Source: DUQW01 sp050953825 (GTDB lineage: Bacteria; Bacillota_I; Bacilli_A; Acholeplasmatales; Acholeplasmataceae). From it: 64,000 nucleotides of DNA. The stretch is taken from contig JBMNNF010000010.1 in NCBI GenBank assembly GCA_050953825.1, forward strand, positions 301,997-365,996. The letters are read 5' to 3'. This document shows positions 7,537 to 16,740 of this stretch, piece by piece. The position numbers and the translations under genes are program-made. The notes beneath the pieces were generated by a model that worked only from the letters and a program-made list of their open reading frames with translations, did no database searches and was not told the origin of the DNA. The number at the start of each line of letters is the position of its first letter. The first letter of the stretch is position 1.

Positions 7537-9360
7537 ATGAAATTAGATGAATGGACAAAAAGACAAAATCGAATCAGAAACTTCTCAATTATTGCCCACA
7601 TTGATCACGGTAAATCAACACTAGCCGATAGATTGCTAGAATACACCCAGACAGTTAGTGAACGTGATATGAAAAATCAAGTTCTAGATTCTATGGATTT
7701 AGAACGAGAACGCGGGATTACTATCAAGTTAAATGCAGTAGAGGCAGTTTACAAGGCGGATGATGGCAATGAATATATTATGCACTTAATTGACACTCCA
7801 GGGCACGTCGATTTTACTTATGAAGTTTCAAGATCATTAGCAGCTTGTGAAGGAGCTATTTTAGTCGTTGATGCCGTTCAAGGGATTCAAGCTCAAACAT
7901 TAGCCAATGTTTATTTAGCACTTGATAACGAATTAGAAATTTTACCAGTGATTAATAAAATTGATTTACCAAGTGCCGATCCTGAAAGAGTGAAACATGA
8001 AATAGAAGATATTATTGGAATTGACACTTCGAATGTTGTCTTAGCTAGCGCTAAAGATGGAATTGGGATTAAAGATATTTTAGAGATGATTGTTCGTGAT
8101 ATTCCAGCTCCAAAAGGGGATGCAAACGCTCCGCTACAAGCGTTAGTTTTTGACTCGTTTTATGATCCATATCGTGGCGTAATTCCTTTAATTAGAGTCA
8201 AAAACGGAACGATTAAGAAGGGCGATAAGATTAAGTTGATGGCTTCTAATCAATCATATGATGTAGTTGAGGTTGGTGTTTATTCGCCACATATGACTGA
8301 AAGAGAAATTCTTGGCCCTGGTTCTGTAGGATATGTCGTAGCGACGATTAAAGATATTTCCAATGTTAAAGTTGGAGATACGATTACTGATGCAAAAAAT
8401 CCGGCCAAAGAACCACTACCAGGATATCGGAATTTAAATCCAGTAGTCTTTTGCGGATTATATCCAGTTGATAATGATGATTATATTAATCTAAAAGAAG
8501 CTTTAGAAAAGTTAAAATTAAATGACTCATCATTAGTCTATGAGCCTGAAACATCTCAAGCATTAGGCTTTGGCTTTAGATCTGGATTTTTAGGACTGTT
8601 ACATATGGAAATAGTCCAAGAAAGAATTAGAAGAGAATTTGGGGTGGAACTGATAGCGACAGCACCATCAGTGATATACCACGTTTATTTAAATAACGGC
8701 GAAATGATTAAAGTTGACAATCCATCATCGCTACCTGAACCACAATCAATTTTGCGAATTGAAGAACCAGTGGTCAAAGCCAATATTATGTCTCCTGAGA
8801 CATATGTGGGACCAATTATGGAAATTTGTCAGGGTAAGCGGGGTCAATTTGTGACAATGTCATATATTGATAAATCACGAGTCTCAATTGTTTATGAATT
8901 GCCACTTTCAGAAATAGTTTATGATTTTTTTGATAGATTAAAGAGTGCTACTAAAGGATATGCATCATTTGATTATGAGTTAGCTGGATATAAGGAAGCT
9001 AAACTTCAAAAGATGAATATTTTACTAAATGGTGAAGTAATTGACGCTTTAGCGGTAATTGTTCATCGCGATTTTGCCTACCGAAGAGGCAAACAAATTA
9101 CCGAGAAAATGGCTGAAATAATTCCGCGGCAAATGTTTGAAATTCCAGTTCAAGCGTCTTTAGGATCTAAAATTATTGCAAGATCAACGATTAGAGCTTT
9201 AAGAAAAGACGTCTTGGCGAAATGTTATGGCGGGGACGTTTCAAGAAAGAAAAAGTTACTTCAAAAACAAAAAGAAGGAAAGAAAAAGATGAAAGCTATT
9301 GGCCGTGTTGAAGTTCCTCAAGAAGCTTTCTTAGCAATTCTTGCACATGGAGATGACTAA
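7537..9360 (+). CDS. lepA: elongation factor 4 (LepA)
   Basis: Ribosome-binding translational GTPase linked to back-translocation and subunit biogenesis. Full length (607 residues): G1 AHIDHGKST (about 20-28), G2 in RERGITIK, G3 DTPGHVDF, G4 NKID, then the domain II barrel, EF-G-like domains III and V, and the LepA-specific C-terminal domain ending KGKKKMKAIGRVEVPQEAF. The ribosome binding site is weak (GTGAGG about 16 bases before ATG). Its stop shares one base with the hemW start (TAATG), so lepA, hemW, the Xer gene and the following membrane-protein gene form one tightly overlapped operon. Confidence 0.96.
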   Translation: MKLDEWTKRQNRIRNFSIIAHIDHGKSTLADRLLEYTQTVSERDMKNQVLDSMDLERERGITIKLNAVEAVYKADDGNEYIMHLIDTPGHVDFTYEVSRSLAACEGAILVVDAVQGIQAQTLANVYLALDNELEILPVINKIDLPSADPERVKHEIEDIIGIDTSNVVLASAKDGIGIKDILEMIVRDIPAPKGDANAPLQALVFDSFYDPYRGVIPLIRVKNGTIKKGDKIKLMASNQSYDVVEVGVYSPHMTEREILGPGSVGYVVATIKDISNVKVGDTITDAKNPAKEPLPGYRNLNPVVFCGLYPVDNDDYINLKEALEKLKLNDSSLVYEPETSQALGFGFRSGFLGLLHMEIVQERIRREFGVELIATAPSVIYHVYLNNGEMIKVDNPSSLPEPQSILRIEEPVVKANIMSPETYVGPIMEICQGKRGQFVTMSYIDKSRVSIVYELPLSEIVYDFFDRLKSATKGYASFDYELAGYKEAKLQKMNILLNGEVIDALAVIVHRDFAYRRGKQITEKMAEIIPRQMFEIPVQASLGSKIIARSTIRALRKDVLAKCYGGDVSRKKKLLQKQKEGKKKMKAIGRVEVPQEAFLAILAHGDD

Positions 9361-10451
9361 TGTTAGGTCTATATATCCACATTCCGTTTTGCCATAATAT
9401 TTGTCACTACTGTGACTTTGTTAAGGTTGGAGTGAAAAAGAAAGAATTAAGATTGCAATATCTTAATACTTTAATTAAAGAATTAAATAAGTATCAAAAT
9501 CAATTTAACAAAATTGATACGATTTATATAGGTGGTGGGACACCAAACACATTAACTAATGAAGAATTAATTATGTTGTTGGAGGCGCTAAAACCAATTA
9601 AACCAAAAGAATTCACAATTGAATTAAATCCAGAAAGCTATAGTGATGAACAAGGTGAAATCTTTAAAAAATATGGAATTAACCGAGTTTCAATCGGAGC
9701 TCAAACGAGCAATCAAGGATTGCTTAAGTTTTTAAATCGAAAGCATAATAATTCGCAGGTAATCCATACAGTATCTAGCTTAAAGAAACTTGGAATTAAA
9801 AATATCAACTTAGATTTAATATTTGCTATTCCCGGACAAACATTAGAGATGATTAATCAGGATTTAGATTTCTTTTTAAAATTAGAAATTCCGCATTTAT
9901 CTTATTACAATTTAATCTTAGAAGAAAATACATATTTCCATTATTTATATAATAGAAATGAGTTTTCAGAAGTCGATGATGATACTTCTCGAAAAATGTA
10001 TGAACTTATTATTGAAAAACTTACCAGTTTTGGATATAATCATTATGAGATTTCTAATTTCTCTCAACCAAATTACGAATCGCTCCATAATTTAAAATAT
10101 TGGGAAAATCAGGATTATATCGGTATTGGTTTAGGTTCACATGGGTTAATTAAGGGTAAGAGAATGTATAGTGAAAGGTCATTTAACAAATATTTAAAGA
10201 ATACATTATATAAGGAAGAGACCTTAACTAAATCAGATCAAATTACCGAAACATTAATTATGGGGTTAAGATTAACTAAAGGGATTAAGATTAACCAAGT
10301 TAATTTACAATATGGGATTGATCTTCACCAATTATTTCCTAAAATAGAGGAGATGAAAGAATTGAAACTATTAACCGAAGAAGATGGTTATTTAAAATTA
10401 ACTAAAGAAGGAATCTTCTTAGGCAATCAAGTCTTTCAAATATTCGTATGA
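9360..10451 (+). CDS. hemW: radical SAM protein HemW (coproporphyrinogen oxidase-like)
   Basis: The radical-SAM cluster motif CHNICHYC near the N terminus, the following GGGTPN loop, and ELNPES identify the HemN/HemW family. At 363 residues it has the short HemW form, which binds heme and acts as a heme chaperone rather than oxidising coproporphyrinogen. The lepA-hemW order is common in Bacillota. No heme biosynthesis gene is in the window, so its substrate here is unknown. It overlaps lepA by one base and the Xer gene by four (ATGA). Confidence 0.88.
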   Translation: MLGLYIHIPFCHNICHYCDFVKVGVKKKELRLQYLNTLIKELNKYQNQFNKIDTIYIGGGTPNTLTNEELIMLLEALKPIKPKEFTIELNPESYSDEQGEIFKKYGINRVSIGAQTSNQGLLKFLNRKHNNSQVIHTVSSLKKLGIKNINLDLIFAIPGQTLEMINQDLDFFLKLEIPHLSYYNLILEENTYFHYLYNRNEFSEVDDDTSRKMYELIIEKLTSFGYNHYEISNFSQPNYESLHNLKYWENQDYIGIGLGSHGLIKGKRMYSERSFNKYLKNTLYKEETLTKSDQITETLIMGLRLTKGIKINQVNLQYGIDLHQLFPKIEEMKELKLLTEEDGYLKLTKEGIFLGNQVFQIFV

Positions 10452-11347
10452 AATATATATTAAGAGAATTTGAATATTATCTTCGATTGGAAAAAGGATT
10501 AAGTGATAATACAATTAAATCGTACTTGAAAGATTTAGACCAATATACTAATCATTTGATGAAATACTATCAAGTTGATAATCCCGAACAAATCGAAAGA
10601 AGGTATATTGAAAATTTCTTGCAGACATTACATCGTCGTAAATTATCGCCGAAGACAATTGCTAGAAAAATTAGTGCGATAAAAAGTTTTCATCATTTCT
10701 TGTTTAATGAGAAAATTACACCAATTGATATTTCTAGTGATTTTCAAACTCCGAAGATACCAAAAAACTTACCGACCGTTTTATCGGTCGATGAAGTAGT
10801 GAAAATACTAGAAATTTCAGAGGTTGATTCTCCGCTTGGCTATCGTAATAAAGCACTATTAGAGTTGATTTATGGATCAGGCCTGCGCGTTTCAGAACTA
10901 CTAAATATACAAATGAGCGATGTTTTCATCGATAAAAGGTACGTTTTAGTCAAAGGAAAAGGTGGAAAAGAGAGAATTGTACCAATCTCTGATATCGCAG
11001 CTATTGCCTTAAGAAAATATATGATTGATGGAAGACCGAAGTTAATTCGAAGGCCACTTCCATACTTATTTATTAATAATGAAGGTGGTAAACTTTCAAG
11101 ACAAGGATTTTATAAAGTGTTGCAAGGACTAGTAAGTGATGCTGGAATTGAAGTTAACGTATCACCACATACATTAAGACATTCGTTTGCAACACACTTA
11201 TTAGAAAACGGAATTGACCTCCGTAGTTTACAAACATTACTAGGTCACGAGGATATCTCGACCACACAAATATATACCCATATAAGTAAAACAAGAGCAC
11301 GTCAAGTATACGACAAATCTCATCCAAGAGCAAAGGAGGCTAAATAA
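10448..11347 (+). CDS. xerD: tyrosine recombinase, XerD-like
   Basis: Site-specific recombinase that resolves chromosome dimers at dif during segregation. The 299 residues hold an N-terminal SAM-like DNA-binding domain and a C-terminal catalytic domain with Arg in GSGLRVSEL, Lys in KGKGGKER, HTLRHSFATHLLENG (His and Arg), LGHEDISTTQIYTH (His and the nucleophilic Tyr). The linker stretch PKNLPTVLSVDEV resembles Bacillus XerD more than XerC. A strong dif candidate lies 1.5 kb downstream at 12827-12854, its expected substrate. No second Xer gene is in the window. Confidence 0.9.
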   Translation: MKYILREFEYYLRLEKGLSDNTIKSYLKDLDQYTNHLMKYYQVDNPEQIERRYIENFLQTLHRRKLSPKTIARKISAIKSFHHFLFNEKITPIDISSDFQTPKIPKNLPTVLSVDEVVKILEISEVDSPLGYRNKALLELIYGSGLRVSELLNIQMSDVFIDKRYVLVKGKGGKERIVPISDIAAIALRKYMIDGRPKLIRRPLPYLFINNEGGKLSRQGFYKVLQGLVSDAGIEVNVSPHTLRHSFATHLLENGIDLRSLQTLLGHEDISTTQIYTHISKTRARQVYDKSHPRAKEAK

Positions 11348-12405
11348 TGGAATGGATTAAAGACTTAGAACAAATAGAAATAATTTACTTGGTAGTTGGT
11401 TTCTTATTAGTAGTATTAGTACTCATCATCTTAGTTGTAGTGTTAAGAATCTCGAGAGAGATTGCGAGTAGATCACTTAAGATGTCAGAGGAAATTCTTA
11501 ATACCGATACTGGTATAGTTACTAATATTAAGATAGTCAACCGCAGTTATATTGATAATGAAATTACTGAAATTGGTATGATTTATCAGAAGAAAAAAGT
11601 TGTCATTTTAGAAGAAAAAACAAGGGTTAGCGCTCGTAATAGATTTGAATATGTTATTACACACGCTCAGGTAAGAGAGTTGTTGGGTGTTGATGAGTTC
11701 AAGATAAAACGAATTAAATTTTATTACGAAAATAGTGTTGGCAACATTAAAAAATCATCTGCAAGATTAACTAGAAGAGAAATTAAGAAAGCATTAAAGC
11801 AAGAGAAAAAAGATTACATCCAAGCACTTAAAGAGAAAAGATATAAAGATGGAACATTTACCACTGGTGATAGAATTTCTATTTTCTTCCAAAACATTTG
11901 TGCTCCATTTAAAAAAGCTAGACACAATAGTGTAATTAAGAGAAACAAAAAGATTGCTGATAGAAAAGCTCAAAAAGAAGTCGAAGCAGAAAGACAAAAA
12001 TTAATTGAAGAACAAAAATTAATTCTGGAACAAATTCAAAGAGAAACAATGAAAAAAGAATCACGAGAAGAATTAAAGGTTGAAGAATTAAAGAATGAAG
12101 AGTTAAAAGCTGAATTAGAAAAAGCTAAAAAAGAAGCAAAAGAAAAAGAGGAAGAATTAGCTAAAGAAGAAAAAGCAACTTCCGAAAAAGAAGCAAAAGA
12201 AAATAAAAAGGACAAGAAAGAAAATAAACAAGAAGAAAAAAGTGTTGAAGCTGATGTAGTTATTGAGGAAGAAAAAGTTGTCGAAGCTGAAGTAGTCATA
12301 GAAGAAGAAAAAGTTGATGACGAAAAAAATGACAATGAATCTGAAGAAGAAAAAACTGAAGAAGTTGAAAAAGAGGCTTCCAAAAAAAAGAAAGATAAAA
12401 AATAA
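11347..12405 (+). CDS. membrane-anchored protein with a charged coiled-coil tail, unknown function
   Basis: I do not recognise this family. One transmembrane helix spans about residues 13-37 (a run of V, L and I), a folded segment of about 130 residues follows, and from about 200 to the end the chain is almost only K, E, A and V and should form a long coiled coil. The tail holds a near-repeat built on VEADVVIEEEKV and VEAEVVIEEEKV. The start ATG overlaps the Xer stop by one base with AAGGAGG just upstream, so it is translated with the operon. Two long minus-strand frames inside are shadows of the Lys/Glu codons. A scaffold or envelope-associated role is only a guess. Confidence 0.75.
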   Translation: MEWIKDLEQIEIIYLVVGFLLVVLVLIILVVVLRISREIASRSLKMSEEILNTDTGIVTNIKIVNRSYIDNEITEIGMIYQKKKVVILEEKTRVSARNRFEYVITHAQVRELLGVDEFKIKRIKFYYENSVGNIKKSSARLTRREIKKALKQEKKDYIQALKEKRYKDGTFTTGDRISIFFQNICAPFKKARHNSVIKRNKKIADRKAQKEVEAERQKLIEEQKLILEQIQRETMKKESREELKVEELKNEELKAELEKAKKEAKEKEEELAKEEKATSEKEAKENKKDKKENKQEEKSVEADVVIEEEKVVEAEVVIEEEKVDDEKNDNESEEEKTEEVEKEASKKKKDKK

Positions 12406-12445
12406 TATTTTAAAAACAGATTATCATTAAATAATTAGTTAAATT

Positions 12446-12478
12446 AAAAAAATGACTTTTTTTCAAGTCATTTTTTTA
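12446..12478 (+). terminator. terminator of the lepA-hemW-xer operon
   Basis: AATGACTT pairs with AAGTCATT across a short T-rich loop and is followed by seven T; it lies 45 bases after the last stop codon of the operon. Confidence 0.8.
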
Positions 12479-12770
12479 TTTATCATGAAAAGAGAAAAAA
12501 CGTAAGTTTAGCAAAAGTAAACTTTTAAGTAATTATTTTGTAATGTTTAAAATTGGAGTTTCAGATTAATAAAACTAAACAATATTAAAGAAGTTAATAT
12601 CGTGTTTAATATAGGCACGTTGTAAGCAATCGAAATCATGTCATTCGTAGAAATGCTGATGTCAATTTATCGTGAAAAAACAACTAAAAAACAAAATTAC
12701 CAAATAATGGTAGTTTTTGGCTACAACACACATATTTATTACCGAGAAGACCGAAATTTAGCTAAAAAAG

Positions 12771-12779
12771 TTATCCACA
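12771..12779 (+). promoter_or_regulatory. DnaA box
   Basis: Perfect TTATCCACA, followed one base later by a degenerate copy (CTTTCCACA, 12780-12788). One isolated box may be chance; it lies 48 bases from the dif candidate. Confidence 0.4.
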
Positions 12780-12826
12780 CTTTCCACACCGAATCGGTTG
12801 ACCGCTTTGTAATCAAAACAATTAAG

Positions 12827-12854
12827 GGTTTACATAATATATATTATAGGAACA
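12827..12854 (-). other. dif: dif site (chromosome dimer resolution site)
   Basis: Read on the minus strand this 28-base site has the XerC-side arm TGTTCCTATAA, centre TATATA and XerD-side arm TTATGTAAACC. Against the Bacillus subtilis dif as I remember it, 24 of 28 bases agree: the centre is identical and the XerD arm differs at one base. It lies 1.5 kb from a XerD-like gene, in a gene-free zone, and at the point where + strand genes (left) and - strand genes (right) converge. Confidence 0.88.
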
Positions 12855-12905
12855 AAAAGAAAATTATAAAAACGACGAAAGTTGTTTTATTGTGGTTAGA
12901 ATATT

Positions 12906-13880
12906 GATGTTGATGCCGTTTAAACGATTGGAAATAAATAATTTAACCAGTTAAACTGCTTATACTTCTTCTTGTGACCCAGTTTATAAACAAAATAGAA
13001 GCTCAGAGACAAATCGGAATATCATTGCTTGTACTTTCCTTAATCTGGATGTGTCATCGCTCATAAAGCATGTTTTTATGTGGAAATCTATTCATTTTTT
13101 GAATTGATTATATATAGTATAATTTTGATGTACTTGTACTTCTTCTACTCTTCGGGTATATGTGTGTATTTTTTCTTTCGAAAATATGACGCTCTCTGAT
13201 CAAATGAAATGTATTCAATCATACAATAACTAAACTCGTTTCATTCTAACAAATTTTATGCAATATATATCAATTTATAAAAAATATAAAATAATCGAAT
13301 TTACGATTTTTAACTATTTATTATTTTTGTAAATAAAATTTAATATTATTTTTTTATTTATTTATAAAAATTACATATTAGAAAAAAATCTATTTTTAAT
13401 CTATTTAGAAAAAATCTATTTTAAGTAAAATTGACATTTTTCGTTATTTATTATTTTTATAAAGTAAGTGAATTTACTGTTTTTATCTTAATTATATTAT
13501 TTATAATTAGTATATATGATTCATTTATTAAGATTTTATTTTTATTAATAACTTCTTCTGATTTCGATAACTTATTTTAATTTGTTTTATAATAAATAAT
13601 TTTTTGTAAAAAAATCTATTTATTATAATTATAAATAACTTAATTTATATTTTTTATATTTTAGTTCAATTTATTGTTTTTTCGTAATTTATAAAAAATA
13701 TAAAATAATTCAATTTGCTGTTTTTATCTAATTTATAAAAAAATATAAAATAATTTAATTTATACATTTGGTATGGCAAATCGAAATTTATTTAGATTAG
13801 TAATCATACATCTCGATTTGTCATTTGAACAACAAAAAAATAGTAGATTTATTGTGTTGAATTTTTTATAGTATTCTAAA
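12906..13880. other. gene-free, extremely AT-rich terminus-proximal region with degenerate repeats
   Basis: No supportable gene is seen from 12406 to 13919. From about 13250 the sequence is nearly all A and T and contains diverged copies of a unit beginning AATTTATAAAAAATATAA, clearest near 13272, 13686 and 13730, with partial copies around 13440-13480. A tail shared by several copies reads AATTTRCTGTTTTTATC. An imperfect 12-base inverted repeat (13773-13784 with 13813-13824) closes the block. The stretch 12906-13240 has ordinary base composition and may be decayed sequence, but no frame or family is recognisable. Confidence 0.6.
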
Positions 13881-13908
13881 TAAAAAAAGGCGTCAAATTG
13901 ACGCCTAA
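13881..13908 (-). terminator. terminator of the pyruvate phosphate dikinase gene
   Basis: AGGCGTCAA pairs with TTGACGCCT (about 13889-13906); on the minus strand the hairpin is followed by a T-run of seven, just after the stop codon. Confidence 0.88.
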
Positions 13909-13919
13909 TCTGTTATTTA

Positions 13920-16556
13920 TTATTTTGCTCTCTTTTCTTTTATAGCTGCTTGAGCTGCTGCTAATCTTGCAATTGGTACTCGGTACGGAGAACATGACAC
14001 ATAGTCTAATCCTGCCTTATGGAAGAATTCAACTGAACGCGGATCTCCACCGTGTTCACCACAAATACCAATCTTTAAATTCTTGTTTCCTTTATGTCCT
14101 AATTCAACCGCCATTTTAACTAATCTGCCAACTCCTTCTTTGTCGATAGTTTGGAATGGATCAGATTCAAAGATTCGTTTATCTTGATAGTCTTTTAAGA
14201 ATCCGGCAGCGTCATCTCTTGAGAATCCGAAAGTCATTTGCGTTAAGTCATTAGTACCAAAACTGAAGAAATCAGCTTCTTTGGCAATTTCATCAGCTAA
14301 GAAGCAAGCCCTTGGAATTTCCATCATAGTACCTACTTGATACTTTAACTCGATTCCTGATCTCTTGATTAATCTATCTGCAGTTTCAACAACTACCTTT
14401 TTAACATATTGTAATTCTTTAACATCACCAATTAATGGAATCATAATTTCTGGGACTAAAGTCCATTCTGGATGAGCTTTTTGAACCTTGATATAAGCAT
14501 TAATTAATGCAGTAGTTTGCATCTCAGCAATTTCAGGATAACTAATTGATAATCTAACACCACGATGTCCCATCATTGGATTGAATTCATGAAGTGATGT
14601 TACAATGGCGTTGACGTCTTCTGGATTTAACCTTAAGTCTTCAGCTAAATCTCTAACGTCAGCCATACTTGTTGGTAAGAATTCATGTAATGGTGGGTCT
14701 AAATAACGAACTGTAATTGGATAACCTTCCATAGCTTCGATTAGCCCTTCAAAGTCTTGTTGTTGGATTGGTAATAATTTATCTAAAGCGATACGTCTTT
14801 GAGCTCCAGTTCTAGCTAGAATCATTTCTCTCATCGCTTTAATTCTTGTTCCTTCAAAGAACATATGTTCAGTTCTAACTAAACCAATTCCTTGAGCGCC
14901 GAAAGCTAATGCTTGTTTCGCATCTGCTGGAGTGTCAGCGTTAGTTCTAACGCCTAATCTGCGGTGTTTGTCAACCCAACCCATAAATTCTTCAAAGTAA
15001 CCTGAAATTTTAACTGGGACAGTTCTAACTTTTTGTCCGTAAACATTACCGACCGTACCATCTAGGGCAATCCAATCGCCCTTAACTAGTCGTTGACCAC
15101 CTAATTCAAAGAATCCCATTTTTTCATTAATGAAGATGTTGTGGGCTGATGTAACACAGGTTTTACCCATTCCACGAGCCACTACTGCTGCATGAGATGT
15201 CATCCCACCACGTGCAGTTAAGAATCCTTCTGATAAGTGCATCCCTTCAATATCTTCAGGTGATGTTTCTAATCTTACTAAAATTGAAGGTAGACCTTGT
15301 CGGTGAAATTCTAATACTTGATCAACATTGAAAGCCACAACTCCGGTGGCAGCACCTGGAGATGCTGGAAGACCAGAACCAATTGGCTTGATTTCTTTTA
15401 ATTCATCTTGGTCAAATGTTGGATGTAGTAAGTTATCTAAATGTTCAGTTCCGACTAACATAATTGCATCTTCTTCAGTAATTAGTCCTTCATGAACCAT
15501 ATCTACAGCAATTTGTAGTGCGGCGTGAGCCGTTCTCTTACCACTTCTAGTTTGAAGTATATATAGTTTTTCATTTTCAATAGTAAACTCAACGTCTTGC
15601 ATATCTTTATAGTGAGTTTCTAAGAATTTCATAATTTCAACGAATTCTTTGTGAACTTTAGGTAATACGTCAGCTAATGTATCTAAATGTTCAGGAGTTC
15701 TAGTTCCGGCAACAACATCTTCTCCTTGAGCGTTCATTAAATATTCGCCAAACACTTTATTTTCACCAGTAGCTGGGTTACGGCTGAATGCCACTCCGGT
15801 TCCTGAAGTTGGTCCCATATTACCATAGACCATTTCTTGAACATTAACGGCAGTTCCCCATTCACTTGGGATTCCGTTCATTTTTCGGTAATAATCAGCT
15901 CTTGGGTTTTCCCATGATCTAAATACTGCCGAAACAGCTCCTAATAATTGTTCTTTTGGATCAACTGGGAATTCAGTGTTAGTGTTTTCAAAATAGATTT
16001 GTTTGAATTTTCTAACCATTAATTTTAAGTCTTCAGCAGTAAATTCACTGTCTAATTGAATTCTTCTATCATGTTTCATTTTGTCGATAAGTCTTTCGAA
16101 TTTAGACTTATCAAAACCTAAAACGACATCAGAATACATTTGGATAAAACGACGATATGAGTCGTAGGCAAATTGTGGATTTCCAGTTGCTTTTGCTAAT
16201 CCTTCAGCTACTTCATCATTTAAACCTAAGTTTAAGATGGTATCCATCATCCCTGGCATTGAAACTCTAGCGCCAGATCTAACAGAAACTAATAATGGAT
16301 TTTTGGCATCTCCAAATGTTTTACCAGAAATCTTTTCTAGTTTTTTAACGTGATCAAAAATTTCTTTTTCGATTGATGCAGAAATTTTTTCTCCATCTTT
16401 GTAAAATTGAGTACAAGCTTCGGTAGTTACAGTGAAACCTTGAGGAATCGGTAAACCTAATTTAGTCATTTGTCCAAGGTTAGCTCCTTTTCCACCAACT
16501 AAATTTCTCATTGTTGCATCTGTTTCATTAAACAAATAAACAAATTTTTTTGACAT
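13920..16556 (-). CDS. ppdK: pyruvate, phosphate dikinase
   Basis: Interconverts pyruvate + ATP + Pi with phosphoenolpyruvate + AMP + PPi; in fermenters it often runs glycolytically to gain ATP from PPi. 878 residues, normal length. The N-terminal ATP-grasp domain begins with GGKGANLGQM, the swivelling phosphohistidine domain has GGMTSHAAVVARGMGK with the catalytic His near 454, and the C-terminal PEP-binding barrel has GTNDLTQ and GICGEHGGD with the catalytic Cys near 827. AAGGAGTG precedes ATG. It is a single-gene transcript with its own terminator. No dedicated regulatory (PDRP) gene is seen nearby. Confidence 0.97.
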   Translation of the reverse strand: MSKKFVYLFNETDATMRNLVGGKGANLGQMTKLGLPIPQGFTVTTEACTQFYKDGEKISASIEKEIFDHVKKLEKISGKTFGDAKNPLLVSVRSGARVSMPGMMDTILNLGLNDEVAEGLAKATGNPQFAYDSYRRFIQMYSDVVLGFDKSKFERLIDKMKHDRRIQLDSEFTAEDLKLMVRKFKQIYFENTNTEFPVDPKEQLLGAVSAVFRSWENPRADYYRKMNGIPSEWGTAVNVQEMVYGNMGPTSGTGVAFSRNPATGENKVFGEYLMNAQGEDVVAGTRTPEHLDTLADVLPKVHKEFVEIMKFLETHYKDMQDVEFTIENEKLYILQTRSGKRTAHAALQIAVDMVHEGLITEEDAIMLVGTEHLDNLLHPTFDQDELKEIKPIGSGLPASPGAATGVVAFNVDQVLEFHRQGLPSILVRLETSPEDIEGMHLSEGFLTARGGMTSHAAVVARGMGKTCVTSAHNIFINEKMGFFELGGQRLVKGDWIALDGTVGNVYGQKVRTVPVKISGYFEEFMGWVDKHRRLGVRTNADTPADAKQALAFGAQGIGLVRTEHMFFEGTRIKAMREMILARTGAQRRIALDKLLPIQQQDFEGLIEAMEGYPITVRYLDPPLHEFLPTSMADVRDLAEDLRLNPEDVNAIVTSLHEFNPMMGHRGVRLSISYPEIAEMQTTALINAYIKVQKAHPEWTLVPEIMIPLIGDVKELQYVKKVVVETADRLIKRSGIELKYQVGTMMEIPRACFLADEIAKEADFFSFGTNDLTQMTFGFSRDDAAGFLKDYQDKRIFESDPFQTIDKEGVGRLVKMAVELGHKGNKNLKIGICGEHGGDPRSVEFFHKAGLDYVSCSPYRVPIARLAAAQAAIKEKRAK

Positions 16557-16599
16557 AAATACACTCCTTTATAATAGTATTTTTATAAACTCCTATATT

Positions 16600-16620
16600 A
16601 TTATAACATAATAATATGTT
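16600..16620 (-). promoter_or_regulatory. ppdK promoter region with inverted repeat
   Basis: A minus-strand TATAAT (16600-16605) is preceded immediately upstream by the inverted repeat AACATA/TATGTT (16605-16620). No clear -35 hexamer is visible. The repeat could be an operator, but AT-rich palindromes are frequent in this genome. Confidence 0.35.
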
Positions 16621-16659
16621 TTCATGTTATTTAATCATTTTGTAAACCTTTTCATAATC

Positions 16660-16716
16660 TGTAAAAATAAAGAAGGCCATCATAAATTGAGGTCGGACTC
16701 ATATTATGATGGCCTA
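16660..16716 (-). terminator. terminator of the thiolase-transporter-hydrolase operon
   Basis: AGGCCATCATAA (16673-16684) pairs with TTATGATGGCCT (16704-16715), a perfect 12-base stem with a loop of about 19; on the minus strand it is followed by a T-rich stretch. It lies right after the last hydrolase gene and closes an operon of about 15 kb. Confidence 0.8.
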
Positions 16717-16740
16717 GAAGGAAGAAAATTTGAAACTTTT

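Noticed and set aside
9360..10451. True coproporphyrinogen III oxidase (HemN)
   Set aside because: Short form encoded next to lepA and no other heme-pathway gene in the window; HemW is the better call.
12036..12383. 115-residue Ser/Phe-rich - strand frame (and a similar one at 11794-11997)
   Set aside because: Complement of the Lys/Glu-rich coiled-coil tail of the membrane protein; composition is fully explained by the real gene.
12638..12907. 89-residue + strand frame between the Xer operon and ppdK
   Set aside because: No ribosome binding site or promoter, no recognisable pattern, and it runs through the dif site and the DnaA box.
12771..13824. Replication origin (DnaA box plus AT-rich region)
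   Set aside because: Only one perfect box, no dnaA or dnaN, and genes converge on this region instead of leaving it. With dif present, terminus is the better reading.
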